The notes beneath the pieces were generated by a model. The model was not told the origin of the DNA. It did not search any database and saw only the letters and a program-made list of their open reading frames with translations. A DNA stretch of 64,000 bases from Siniperca chuatsi (lineage: Eukaryota; Chordata; Actinopteri; Centrarchiformes; Sinipercidae), in assembly GCF_020085105.1 (NCBI RefSeq), contig NC_058042.1, forward strand, positions 24,171,001-24,235,000, in the 5' to 3' direction. Below are positions 1 to 12,857 of this stretch, piece by piece. The first letter of the stretch is position 1. Every line of letters starts with the position of its first letter. The translations under genes were made by a program, and so were the position numbers.

Positions 1-1906
1 ACACATTATGGAAGCAAGTCAGAAGCACATTTGTTCCCTTTTGCTGAATAAATGTCATGAGAGGATAAAGACAATGAAAGATGAGGCAGACCAGGAGAGT
101 ACACCACACCTTGGTTAAATCGAGCCCTTTTAACAAAAAATGTGATCATAAATGATGTTCCAGGGCCTAAATACTGACATTTACCTCCTGAATGTATGTT
201 GTTGTTCAAAGGTGGTCTGTTTCCACTCACACATCACTGCACCATGGACAATTTAGGGAACTCGTTGCTCTGCATCTCCGCTCATCTGAGACAGCCCTGT
301 TCTTCACTATTGGTCTGCAGGTACCATGATGGGCTCATAAACTGACACAGATACCCTGTTTTTGAGGCGAATATGGAAAAGAGACCTGACATTGTTGTCA
401 GTCGAAGCGGACATTACTGACGCAAGGAAAAAGAGGCGACGTCCACAACTTGTTCAGGGCAGCACTGAAGTCATCATGTGCACTGTGCCAAAAAACAAAA
501 AGTAACTTTATTGTCTTCTCGAAATGCAATAGTGCCATTCTGTTATGACCACTTCCATGTTTTGTGTTGTCATTGATCACTGTCGAAGAGCACATGGTGA
601 TAGAACCAGAGTTGGGTTTCACAAAAAGTAAAGTGGCACTAATAAAAAACAAATGTGTAGTGCAAGGTTGGAAATTTCTCTAAGACTGTTAGCTCATAAT
701 GAACTTTTCAGACTGTGTTGACTTTCGTGTAAAATCTGAACTGGGGCCAAAGGATATGGCATGGAGATGACTTCATGTGAAAACTTGTGGTTGTCAGGTG
801 AGAAGATATTCCAGTTTTCCTTCAGCTACCCATAAAGGAGTTATATGCCTTCTTAGTATACACTGAAACATACAAGTACAACTAGTTTGAGACTATTGAG
901 CTTTTGATTAATTTAAGTGCTAATAAACCACTCAAAATGAAAAGTCACCTAATAACAACTGTCATTGTAGTGGAGAGATAATATTTAGTGGTCTTTTGTC
1001 CAGACTGCAGCTGCACTATGTAGTGATGTAGATGCACAGAGCGCTGTATTAGCTCAATATAAGCCCCCACACCAGGTTACATTTCTTACATACATGGCAT
1101 TCACCACACTCATTCTGATGTCAAGGCGACGTTAATGTGAAAGCACAAGTAATCAGGCACTTGAATACTCACAGGTTTGCACATGTCAGTAAAATTGGAG
1201 CAAATTCTAAGAAATGCAACTACTGAGAGACAGAAGGTGTGGCTGCTAAGGAAAATGATTTTTAGAAATCAGTTATTACAGGGACCAGTGCAGCCATTAC
1301 GAACACACTTGCACCCACATTGCTTAGGCTTTTGAGACTTAACAAGCAGAATTTTCCAAAGATGTAGGGCACTGATGGTGTTGTGTAAATCTGAATGAGA
1401 AACATTTACGCGGCCATAGGGACAATATGGCACCACATGTCTTAGAATACATCAATTCACTGTATTGATAAAATAAGCCTACAGTATATATTCCAGTATC
1501 ATACAGAATAAACATTTTGCTATTTCGAACACTGAGCGGATGACGAAATGCTATGTAACTGCTACAAGGTGACAAAGTAATTGCACAGCATACTGCGCAA
1601 CAGTGGTCAGTGTTTCCTTTTTTTCTTTAGTTTTGGTTGTGTATATACAGTATCTGTGCTTAATATTGTGTGTTTTTAAGGGACCTTGTGCAAGATGTGT
1701 TGTAGAGATAGTCTTGAAACTAGAGAGTGAACACTGCTGATATTTTGTTTTCATAGTGCTTTACTGCCTACTTCAGCATACATTTCAACTCTTGCACAGA
1801 ATACTGCACATTTCTCACCATGCTGTTAGTTCAGCACCTGGGCTGGTTTTTATCAAGCATGTCAAAGCAGAAGAGGTATCAGTTTTTTATTTTCATGCCA
1901 TACTGA
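1..1906. other. Non-coding stretch, no supported gene
   Basis: No reading frame here resembles a known protein, and stops are frequent on both strands. It could be intergenic, or part of the 3' untranslated region of a plus-strand gene lying off the left edge (see the poly(A) signal at 3,681). No other structure stood out. Confidence 0.4.
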
Positions 1907-2504
1907 ATTAAAGGGGTATTTTGATATTGTAGGAAATAGGCTTATTCAATTTCATGCCGAGACTTAGACAAGAAGATCAATACCACTCTCATGTCCACAC
2001 GCTAAATATGAACCTACCACCAGCAACTGGTTATCTTAGGTTAACATAAAGACAGAAAACAGGGAAAAATCTAGCCTGGCTCTGATCAAATGTAACAAAA
2101 CCTGTGCACTAACACCCTAGGGTCTTGTCATCGGCTTGAGGTTACCAGGAAACCAACAGCAACACCAGGAAGTCAGTGCTCCAAGCTAATAGTCCAGCAC
2201 ATTACCCCCCATTAAACCGCATTTTTACACTTTGGTTTTTGTACATAGTAAAAAAATAAAAAAATAAATCAAGTTGCAACGTTTTCATTAGTGAGCTTTA
2301 GAGGTGTTGGTAGGCATATTTTGTTACCTTTGGACAGAGCCCTGACTGTTTTTCTCCTTTTTCTAGTCTATGCTAAGCTAACCAACTGCTGGCTGTAGCT
2401 TCATATTTACAGTACAGACATGAGAGTGGTATCTATCTTCTCATCTAACTCTTGAAAAGAAAACAAATAAGTGTATTTCCCAAAAGGTCTACCTATTCCT
2501 TTAA
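1907..2504. mobile_element. MITE, family M1 copy A
   Basis: This is a non-autonomous DNA element shared with 31,885-32,336. Both copies contain the phrase ATTTTGTTACCTTTGGACAG, a run of GCTAAGCTAA-type repeats, a CTGCTGGCT(G/C)(T/C)AGCTTCATATTTA block and a terminal TCTCATCTAACTCTTG block. The ends are inverted (TTAAAGG at the left, CCTTTAA at the right), which fits insertion at TTAA. There is no coding capacity. I recognise the type as an abundant fish repeat but cannot assign a superfamily. Confidence 0.6.
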
Positions 2505-5220
2505 TTGTGTTTGCTTACTTGCAAGCTGAGACTGACCAAATAAACCAGAGTATAACACTTGCCAACAGATGTATAACAAGAACAAATCAGATTGTAAAAG
2601 CCTTGGCACAGAGCATTGTTTGTCACCAATGCCAAGACAGATTTTTTAAACTGTAAAATGTCTCTCTGGTGGCTGAATACCCTGCTTTGAGATGCTTGGT
2701 GGATAACCTCACAACATATTTTCAAAATGCCTTTTAGATGTCAAGTTGTTCTGCCTTTAGCCATGTGCCACATTGTACATCACCCACCAGTGACCTCACC
2801 AACAGAAATGTGGTGAATGGTGTGATTGTAGCCCTCCGTGGGCACACTTAACTCCACAATGCAACACGGGTCAACAGTAGATTTACAGATTCACCCAAGC
2901 CACCATTAACTTAACCTACAAACAATAAGACTGGGAGCTGCTCAGAATCTTGTACCATTCTGCTGCTTTTGCATGTGTCAAAAGTGATACTGTGCACATA
3001 GGAAACATCTCTCTGAAGTGGTCAATATTTAAGAATAATAATACTTAATCTCATATGGAAAAGCTGAAGTTACAATACCATTTGACCTGTTAACAATGTC
3101 AAAAAGGTAAATACTGTGTCATAAACGCATATTTATTAATGACGCGCTTTTCACTAAAAAAGCCAATAATACCATGGTGATTGATGCTTCATTTTGAGTG
3201 GCTCCTCAGTAATGCAACATACTGTACTGGACATGAATGTAGCCAACTATATCACATTTTGTAGAACATCTACAGCAGTCTATTTTCCTAAAAAACGGCT
3301 TAAATAGGCAATGCATTGCAACATCTTTTCAGGATTTTGTTTAAACGGTCATATTACAAAGAAACAGCACAATAGAAGTAATTAATCATTTGTGCTGTAC
3401 GATGTAGTACTGCAGTAAGATGCAAGCACAGCTCCAAATCCTCCATATCGGCTCAGCCATGAGACACAGCAACAGCTTTGCCTCAGCATACTGAACACCA
3501 TAAGCTTAGTTGACTGAATAACTATTAGACAAATGTGGTCTTGCCTGCATGATTTCTTTTTTTTATTTGTTGTGTACAAATAACATTGTGAACTGTATTT
3601 TTTGTATCATTGAGATTGTGACTGTTGTTTTTATTATATTGTACATAAAAAGCACTTTATTTTAATTTTTTAAGATAAATGAATAAAATACATGTTTTGA
3701 CACATGTATGTGTGAGTCCATTTTATGCTGTAAATTGCTTTTTAGTCCTGGACTTTTGCATAGATGGCATGTTTGAGAGAGAGAAGGGGATAATGGCTCA
3801 CTTTAATACCAAATTTGCATATAATTTTAGATGTGAAAACAAAGCTGGAGTATAAAAAAACATTATAATTGCATATGGACTAAACATAACCAAAACTCAC
3901 AGTGCATCTTTTTTCAGAAAATAACTCACTTTTTAAAAGAAACATGCACTGATACAGATGTACTATATATATATATATATATATCACCTCAGTAATTCTA
4001 CGTATTTTGTGGTTAATTTAATCAATTATTAAGTGATTAAGTACATTTATATTTAAATTATGGTATACAAAATTTGTTCGTAAAAGTTTGTAAAAAAAAT
4101 CATTAAATCATTTAATTTGGCAATTAATTGTATTTCAGCGCTGAAGTCGTGCTGGCATTAGCTGATTGGCATCAGCTGCTTCATTTATCTTTTGCCAAAC
4201 TGGTTCATTCTTAAGCTGACTTGTAATATCCAACCATATTCGTGCAGGTGTACATGGTGGCTATTAAAACCTGACACTTACTGGCACTACTCATGCCAAC
4301 ACTGTGCTAGATTTTTTTGTATTGTTGATTTAACTAAGATTTAATTTTTATGTATGTGTTTATTAGTGGGGGATTTAAGTGTTTTTGACTGAAATGCAGT
4401 CACACCAAAAATCTAAAGTTCTGATTCCAGCTGATGAGGGAGCCTCTTCCTCACAGCACTGAAAATGATGGCTATGCACAAGGCCAGAGCTCCTCACTCC
4501 CAGTTACAGTGTATTAATGCTGCACACTGGTCATGGATACACACAGTTTCAGAGGGCAGCCCTGTCATAAATGTCAGCTTTTTGAATCAATACATAAAGT
4601 TATTTTTGGACACTGTAGCTCCCACCCAGTACTGAATGATGTTTACTCAGTAGGGACAGAGAGATGATGACACAGGGACGCTGTGTGCTTTGTTTGATTG
4701 AGGTACAGCACAGCTAAATACTGGGTTTGGTTTTCTTTCCAGTTTGTCTCTCTTCTGTGGACTCTCACTGGAATCACTCTGGACTCTCCATCAGCAGCTC
4801 TTATCAAACCAGACTTCATCTTATTCTTGGGTCATTTCTTCACGATTACTTGAATATCAAGGACCTTGCCATAAAAGAGGTCACTCTACAAGATCTGTAC
4901 ATGCCCTTTCTCACAACCCGGGAGCACAAGACGTTCATCAGTGCATCTTTAAATATATTCTTTCAGGAACATTTAAACACATTCAGTTATTTAGTTTTCC
5001 TCATCTGTTCTTGACCACAGCTGCTGCAAACATTAAGCAACTCTTCACATCCTCCAGCACTTGTGTACTGCATATCACTGACCATCATTTGCACAAGACA
5101 TCTGCAAACATCCAGCCTGTTTGGATGACTCACAGTTTATTGTATTATATTAAGGCCACATTACAGATGGTGTCTTCTGAGAGAGGGAAAAATGTATCAT
5201 CTGTCATTGTTGTGTAATGA
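2505..5220. other. Non-coding stretch with a TA microsatellite
   Basis: No gene is supported. It holds a short (TA)n run at about 3,964-3,984 and an AATAAA-bearing T-rich stretch near 3,600-3,700. A pair of overlapping open frames at 4,727-5,217 shows no recognisable protein signal. Confidence 0.4.
3682..3687 (+). terminator. Possible poly(A) signal of an upstream plus-strand gene
   Basis: AATAAA lies in a TTTTTAAGATAAATG-type AT-rich context after a run of short U-rich motifs (TGTATTTTTTGTATC and TATTATATTGTACATA) like those common in 3' untranslated regions. No stop-codon-bearing exon is identified to its left, so the gene it might serve would begin outside the window. A chance AATAAA in AT-rich DNA is at least as likely. 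Confidence 0.2.
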
Positions 5221-5226
5221 CAGATG

Positions 5227-5257
5227 TGATCTGACCATTCAGGCAATGGTCAGATCA
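5227..5257. repeat. Perfect inverted repeat, 13-bp arms, 5-bp spacer
   Basis: TGATCTGACCATT (5,227-5,239) is followed after CAGGC by its exact reverse complement (5,245-5,257). It lies in otherwise unremarkable non-coding sequence just left of LINE fragments. Confidence 0.85.
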
Positions 5258-5619
5258 AAGTGCTTAAAAGAAACCAGAATAGTTTTTGTAAATTTTGACC
5301 ATCTGGCCACATTAACAAACATCAGACTCTCATTGGAACATATTCTCTATTCCTGAGAATATCAAAACCAGGTTTATTACTCATTGTTCACAGATATTTA
5401 CACATGCAGTCAAATGCAATACATTAGTGTATTGTGCTGTTTCCTGTGGCAGCAACATGTGCGTATACCTAGTCTTCTAGAGTTATAGCTGGGTGCTACA
5501 TTTAAGATTTTAAATTTGAACTGTCAAACAGATTAGGGATTTCACTAGCTATATGAGTGAAAGGGAGCACTATGTAATAACAAATGGTTGACATTTTAAC
5601 ATAATTCATATATTATGTT

Positions 5620-5830
5620 GTATACCACTAGGATCTCCTTTAGGACCTTTACTATTTTCTTACATATATTAATGATTTTTCATTAGTTTGACAATCTCCC
5701 TTTCCCATGTTGTTTGCTGATGAGACCAACATGATTTTATTACATACAATCCCCCAAGACATCATAGACAAATAATCAAAACACTGTTTAAAAAAAGATG
5801 ACCCACTAATTTCTAAACATACTGTGTGTC
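5620..5830 (+). mobile_element. Degenerate LINE reverse-transcriptase fragment
   Basis: Plus-strand translation with frame breaks gives pieces of the RT palm: an S-P-L-G-P-L-L-F-S stretch, then Y-I-N-D-F, then an F-A-D-E-T-N-M-I stretch in which the catalytic FADD motif has become FADE. It is decayed and cannot be active. The clade cannot be fixed from so short a piece; a CR1/L2-type or related non-LTR element is likely. Confidence 0.5.
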
Positions 5831-5899
5831 AACAACAATCAGCAAATGAGACAACTGGCCAGACTAGCTGGGAATCGCTGATTCGGCAGTACCATAGTC

Positions 5900-6420
5900 T
5901 TTTTAAGTAGCTGTAATTAAACCTCTTCCTAAAAAGCCTATTCCAGGGGTTTTAGCGAACTATAGACCTATATCTAACCTTCCCTTTCTCTCTAAGACCC
6001 TTGAGAAAAACAGTCGCCAATCAATTGTGTGACTTTCTACAGAACAACAATTTTTTTGAGGATTTTCAGTCAGGATTTAGAGTGCATCACATCACAGAGA
6101 CAGCGCTGGTGAAAGTTACAAATGATCTTCTAATGGCATCAGACCATGGACTTGTCTCTGTACTTGTCTTGTTAGATCTTAGTGCTGCATTCGACACCAT
6201 TGCCCATCATTTGGGCAATGGTGTCGAATTTGCATTGTGCTACTGTATGCTCTCTCTCTCTCTCTGTCTCTCCAAGTGCTTGTTCTTGGTGGGAATTGTT
6301 GGGTCTCTGTAAATAATAATATACGTACGGTCTAGACCTGCTCTATAGGAAAAGTACAATGAGATAACTTCTTTTATGAATTGCCGCTATATAATTAAAA
6401 TAAAATTGAATTGGATTGAA
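5900..6420 (+). mobile_element. L2-type LINE fragment (RT core plus 3' tail)
   Basis: Translation gives [16 protein letters not shown], then an open frame at 6,001-6,312 with [31 protein letters not shown] and [14 protein letters not shown]. This is the classic RT motif block of fish L2-like LINEs. After the A-F-D-T-I motif the sequence folds back on itself and jumps to an L2-like 3' tail (GCTATATAATTAAAATAAAA, then ATTGAATTGG). The rest of the RT, including the FADD motif, is missing, so this is a dead 5'-truncated and internally deleted copy. Confidence 0.75.
6189..6229. repeat. Perfect inverted repeat inside the L2 fragment, 18-bp arms
   Basis: ATTCGACACCATTGCCCA (6,189-6,206) is followed after TCATT by its exact reverse complement (6,212-6,229). 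The left arm is genuine L2 coding sequence (A-F-D-T-I); the right arm is a reversed copy of it, and homology to the LINE stops there. Confidence 0.9.
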
Positions 6421-6438
6421 AACTAAATATAATAATTA

Positions 6439-6488
6439 ATTAGTAACTGATTGACACATAATGCCCCATGTGTCAATTAGTTACTAAT
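6439..6488. repeat. Inverted repeat, 21-bp arms with one mismatch, 8-bp spacer
   Basis: The arm at 6,439-6,459 pairs with 6,468-6,488 at 20 of 21 positions, around the spacer AATGCCCC. It sits directly after the L2 3' tail. Confidence 0.85.
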
Positions 6489-8968
6489 GTCATAATCACT
6501 AATCATCTATAAGCAACGAGAATAATGCTGCAGTCAAAGCCTATACAAACATACCCTGAAAACAGAACAGTTAGTTAGTTGACTTAAGAATCAAAGGGCA
6601 ATTATATAAAACATGATCACATAAAAACATTAGGTCAAAACAATATTCCACACACAATACAGTTTTGTCACATTTATAAAATTACCCAACAACATGGTCA
6701 TGTTGCAACATTTGCAGGCAGGTATGCGACATACATAACTAAAGACTCTCTTTGTCTGTGCCTACATGGTGAGATAAGTCACATGCTGATTATTGAACAA
6801 AGTAATTTCCTGAAGTTAAGAGAGTTTTCTATGTTTTTTCTTTATGTTTATATGTTGATACTTTTACAGATACAGAAAATCTTTATTAAATGTGTAGCAA
6901 CAGCTTGAGCATGTGGGACATCATTCTGCGCACTGCTACACCTATAAACAGGGAACTAAGATCATCCTGGTTTAATGTGGGATGTCAAATAATCTTCAGT
7001 ATAGGGTCTCTTAATTTAATACAGCGGATGGACAATTGATTCAGCATTAAGTTCAGATTATATCTTATAATAGATGTCTTTCCAGTGGTTAATGTCAAGT
7101 TTCAAAGACCAGCCAGAAGTTATATTAATACACACAGGTATGGATTTACCTATTTTATACAGTCTATGGGATTTACACACATCTGCTTTGTGATTGGGGC
7201 ATTAATCAAAACCTACAATACCAAGTTGCACTGATCACATCTAATATAAGTAGACAAACATAAAAGTGAAAGCAAATAAGCCAATAAAGTACCACTGGGG
7301 GTTAATCACGCCTTACAAAGATCAGAAATGACGGCCGCTCCTATTTACATCCAGATGTCTAGTGACTAGTGTCTGTCTATCCAATTTTAAATGTTTAACC
7401 CTATGATAGATACCACTTTTCGCATCCACCAAATGTAATATTATATCCTTACCCGTGTAAGCATATCTAATAACACTGTCAAATTGTACATCAAGATCAG
7501 TTTCCATCTTGTTTTTGACTTTGACTACAAAGATGGCTCTAAGTAGTGACTCAAGCCTGCGAAATTACGAAATGACAACGCAAAGCATGTCGACTGAGCC
7601 CTTTGTCTGTCCTTTATGTGCTTGCATCAGGACATTTAATTCGAAGTTATTTCACCATATGCACTAATGAGAAAGTGCATGTTCATGGACATGCCAAAAT
7701 TGACCCCAGAGTCAGTATTCTGTTAAGCCTCAGACCCAAAACCTAGACAAAATATTCTGCAGGAAATTCTGCTCAGACAGGACGGTGCACTGTGAATAAA
7801 TCTCACCTTATTGATGTCCTAACACCCCTGCTGAGACAGAGATCAGCTGCCAGCGGGGATAATAGGCCTCTTCCCTCACAGACTGCCCATGTGTGTGAAA
7901 GCTCTGATGGTCACATGGATAGAGCTGACTGTGACTGTCCAGAGGACTCTCATCCAGCATCTTTCCTCAGAATGACTCTGGGTTAATAAAGACAAAAAGA
8001 AGCCTGTCCATTCTCATCTTTTTTCTTTCACTTTCAGCCCATGTCTGTCTGTCTTTCTGTTTCTCTGAATCCCACTACATCTCAACGTATTCTCTCTCTT
8101 TTGATGCTCTGTGACACATCCCATTTACTTTCAATACCAGCCGCTCATCTGCTGTCACCCACCATTTGATGAAGAGCAAAGACGGTAATTTGCTATTCAT
8201 TATTAACAAATCACTGCGCTGTGAAAAGTGCCTTTTGTTTGCCTCAGCCTTGAAAACAATTACAGTCAGCTTGTATTTCAGCTGTGATTGCATTGCATAT
8301 TTCATGGCAACGCTTCGTTGTTGGTAAAATTGAAAAGCAGATTTACTTTTCACAGTCAATGAAAAGAACTGGAAGATCTTTGAAATCAGTCCAGACCCAA
8401 CTTCCCAGGTCACACATCACACATGATAGTTAATATTGTTGAATAGATGATGATTTGAACTCATCTGGTAACAACCCAAAACATCTCCTAATTAAAGAGA
8501 AACTTCATCCAGAAATAGAATAGAAAATGTTTCCTTTGGTCCCATTGAGTTTGGTTCAGTTTTGATTTCAGTGAATGGGACACTGATTTTGTGGACACAC
8601 TGAAATGAAAGAGGAATTTGTGTGTTTATGTATAGTGTTATAGTATAGTGTCACATGGTAGGATAGGAGACTTTATTTTCCGGGGGGAGGGGGGATATGT
8701 TTTCACAGCGTGTCTCAAGCACAAGTATTGTGTGCTTGATACACAAGCACAAGCTTGTGTCAATATACTGAAAATGTTAGTGTAGTTGAAATTCCTGTTT
8801 AAAATGTAATGATAAATGGAGCTCAAATTCACTTACAAGCTCAAAAATATATCACTCATATAATCCATACCCCCATCATTGTAAATTCAGACACTTTAGT
8901 TTCTTGTTTTGCAAGAAGGTTACTAAATATTCTATGAACTCTACGATTATAAGCATTGTGTGTCATTT
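6489..8968. other. Non-coding stretch, no supported gene
   Basis: No gene is supported. A 61-codon minus-strand frame at 7,322-7,507 begins with ATG and has a protein-like composition (Y-A-Y-T-G-K-D-I-I-L-H-L-V-D-A-K), but I recognise no family and see no linked exons; a relic of a mobile element is possible. A small palindrome, ACACAAGC/GCTTGTGT, lies at 8,741-8,760. Confidence 0.35.
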
Positions 8969-9464
8969 GCCACTTTATTAGGTACACCTGTACATAATCC
9001 AAAACAACTGTTCTGCCATGAAGTCTACTTTTATGATGCCTGTAATGTTGAGTTTTATTAGAGGGTAAAATTAGAAACACCTCTCAATATAATGTGGGCC
9101 AAGACAACACCACCTTTAACTATGACCTCAATAATAAACATATAATTGAATTTACACATTTCTGATTGCTGTATCATCACTCTAGTGAAGTACTTTATGC
9201 ATTCACAAATTAAAGTACATTGGGTGGTTAAGAGCCGTTCCTGAACAGGCTGAGAAATCCTTTTCACTAAAATACTGATTCAGCTCTGATGAGAAATAAA
9301 ATAAGAACACACACATTTATATTAAGAAAAATGTATTGTTTGGTCGCTCATACAGTTTTGGTATGAACTTTCACACACAGGTCATCAAAACGTCATAAAG
9401 GTAGAATTTATGGCAAAGCTGTTGTATTGAATTGCAATAGATTAGATGTACCTAATAAAGTGGC
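8969..9464. mobile_element. DNA-transposon relic with 18-bp terminal inverted repeats
   Basis: GCCACTTTATTAGGTACA (8,969-8,986) and its exact reverse complement (9,447-9,464) bound about 500 bp of AT-rich, non-coding sequence. CACTTTATTAGGTACACCTG-type ends are familiar from a very abundant fish repeat. No transposase is encoded, so it is non-autonomous. The true ends may extend a few bases further out. Confidence 0.7.
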
Positions 9465-12400
9465 CACTGAGTGTATGTTTTTTTATTAATCTCCTACCGT
9501 GTCTCAGCCAATCAGAGACCAATCATTTAGCTCCAAAGATCAGTGATCAATGACACTTTTCATGTGGACAAATACACACATGTATGGTACATGCATACAC
9601 GCCTGCATGTTTGCATGCATGCAGACATTTTTGCATTTACTGTCCAGGAGCTCAGCTGACTCTCTAGTTTGAGAAAAATACATACAGCAGTAAAATGAGC
9701 TTCCATTTCTGGATTTCCATCATAAGAAGCAGTCATGTGTGCATGGGTTAAGAGGTGCCATTAAAAAAAGTAAAGCAATGCAGCAAAAGTACATTTTCTC
9801 CATTTGTCCACATCAATCGATGGAAGCAACTTACTGTAAATGTGTTTGCTTTCTACTGTTCTATTAAACCTTTAGTGTCATTATAGAATTATGTAGTCCT
9901 GTGATATTAAAATTACAATTGTATTATTAAACTATTACAGACATATCAAGTTTAATTAGTGTTGGGTGACACTCATTCATAATGCAGCAGCATGAGACAT
10001 ACCTTAGGAGAATTACAGCAATCTAATAGTTTATAGTTGATGTATGTATCTCCTGCCCCATCATTATTTAGAGTATTATAACTATGAAGAGACAGTTTCT
10101 GTGATAAGGCATTGTGTACATGCTGGGGCTATCAACCAGTTACATGATTTATAACATCCATCATTCATTGTGCAGTCATTATCTAAGTGGTTGCAGCCGT
10201 GTCAAAGATTTATTCTTTTCAGAAAACAGGCATTATTAAAACACTGTGCTGCCTTCACCCTCGGCATAATAAAACAAGAGGAGTACCTGTCCGTGGCTGT
10301 ATTTATCAACCACATGATGCACATGAAAGTTACATATTTCCTCAAAGGAGAATCTTGTATACACTTCCTTTCATTGTAAAATAATGTTGCATGTAGCTGG
10401 CAAGCCGGTAAGTCTGGCTTTATTAGATACTTTAAAGTTTAAGTTTGATTGAGATGATGATAAAAATGGGATGATGAAATGTGACAAAGGTCCCAAACCC
10501 AGAACGATAGTGTTACTGTAAGTACCTTTGCTAACTGAGCCACACAGGACTCCCTAAAGAACTAAATCCACAGCAGCAGTTTGGAGGAGGTATAATCTGG
10601 GGACACTCGGTAAGTATTTGGGCAGCCCAGGTGCCATTTTTTCTAACAGTTGACATCCAGAGACTCACACTTAAGCTCCCCAGTACAACCTTAGCATTAG
10701 GTTGTTGGCTACTGACCTAGTAATTAGGGGGTAGCCTGTCTAGACCAGATCTTGTGTGCTGTAAAGCAGTGGATCTTGAAGAGAACAGTGAAGTTATAAT
10801 ATCTATATTTTATCATTACCCACACACAGTGCGTAGCTGAAGCTGGCTGGATTTAGTGTATAAATAGGGTTTGACTTTACTTAGACTAAATGACTACACT
10901 TGTCTTTGCTGTGGGTAATTTTTAGGCCATATTTAATGTAAAGCCAAGCAGCTACAGTACATTGCTGTCCATCTTCTCCCCAATTTGTACTTTGACACTG
11001 GACTATTCAACATCGTAAATAGCAGAGCAACGGCTCTGCTACAACAATAAATTTTACCCAGTGCTCCCCTATCTCAACAAATTCAGCAGGGAAGGCATAA
11101 AGAGATGAGGCTTCTTGTATGAATTTAATTAGATGAGCTGACTCCCGTCTTTTCTTTGCATTATGCATCTCTCATTACCACTGAGGTCCTCTCTTGGTCT
11201 GTTTTAAGAAAACTTGCCAGAACCCACACTCAGGCTGTCGGGCCTTATGCTTGAATTTAAGTGAGATCTACCCAAAGATGTAAGCAGAGTATCATGGATA
11301 ATGGCGGATAAGGTTAGAATTTTCTCGAATTTAAGCAACTTGCTGATTCTGCATTTGTTCCTCATCACTATTCAGCTCTTCAGCTACTTCCCCTGCTATC
11401 TGAGATGGAAAAAAGCTAAACTGGTGACTTAATTATACGCCCTGTAATCTGAGAACTGAGGGTACAAACTCACTGGATTTCAGTAAGTAGACACACAGTT
11501 TATTGACTATAAATAAGCTGAGCTGTAGCTTCTGGCTCGGTGAACACTATAAAATATCAGCAATGTGCACTTTGTGCGTATGTTGGAGGACGGCAGCCGT
11601 AATGCAAATGCTCTGCAATAGCGGTACTCGAGCAGGTTATGTTTGTGTGTGCGTTTGCTTCATTTAAATAGTATAAATAACGTGTTAATCAAAAGCCTTT
11701 TTTCACCTCAAAAGACGTTTTAAATCTTGAATTGGCCCATAACCCCCCACCCCAAACGGTATGTGTTCTTGTAACTGGCTTAAACAAAGAGAGCACATAA
11801 TACACCATTACTAAACACAATGTAGCTGTTTTACCATTCTGACAAATTCAATATTCACCCGTAAGAATACAGATGAAAAGATGCCTTGGTGTATGCCTCC
11901 ACCTAGTGGTCAGAATGCCACTACAGTATTATTCGGTCTGCTGGCACACTTGGTTTAATTACAGTAAATTTGGCAGACTCCAGTGTTACACAACAAATAA
12001 AGAGCAGAGACAGGACACAGATGTAGGCTTTCCTTAACCACAAGTTATGTGGGCAGGATGGTGTATCTGGTGTTATTTGTGGAAAATGGGACTTCTATAA
12101 AGAGCTGTTCTGTGCTAATAATATCAGTATGTAGCCATTTAGGGAATACTGTTGAATGTGACTATGTACAGTTGTGTGGCACTGTTGCAGACTAATCTTT
12201 GATAGCCTGGTTAACTTTGTAGGTTGTCTTGCTGGCCTTCTGACCCCAATACTGGAAGAATACATGGTATATCTATTTGTTTATAGGCATGAATATGTTT
12301 ATAGTACTGTGCCCATAATAGCTTACTGTATTTTTCTGGGATGCACACATTGCAGAGCCTGATATACCAGTCTTGATGGACTGTATCTGCATCCTGTCAC

Positions 12401-12806
12401 AGTAAGGCTGACAAAATGCAGTGGCAATCCCTGTTAAATGATTATTCTTCATTTGCCTGACTATATATCTGGATTCTCAAAGATAGATAATAAAACAGAC
12501 AAGTTGTTGGCTTTAAGTTAATTGACTTCTGTCCAGTTGTTGAGTGCATCGCCACAAACTGTGTGATAAAAGCTGACAATGATGCACTTAATAGAAACTG
12601 GCATGTTAATCAAGGAAAAATTAGATTACTCAGTAATACTAGCAGGAACAGTATTAGTGGATTAGTAATAACTTTGCATATTTTGTGTGTTAAATACCAC
12701 AAGAGCAAACAATCATCAGGAAGGTATAACTGGTTTCAAAGGCCTGGGTGAAATTATATTTTATCTTCCATCACTGGATTATTATTCACTTTAGTTTTGT
12801 TTGTAG

Positions 12807-12857
<51 letters not shown>

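Noticed and set aside
4727..5217. Two overlapping plus-strand frames of 95 and 157 codons
   Set aside because: No family resemblance, and two different frames open over the same bases suggest chance.
7322..7507. 61-codon minus-strand ATG frame with protein-like composition
   Set aside because: No recognisable family, no neighbouring exons and no promoter or poly(A) context; length is within chance expectation.
8701..8765. Overlapping small palindromes of CAAGCACAA/TTGTG words
   Set aside because: Arms of only 8 exact bases in a low-complexity context; not distinguishable from chance.
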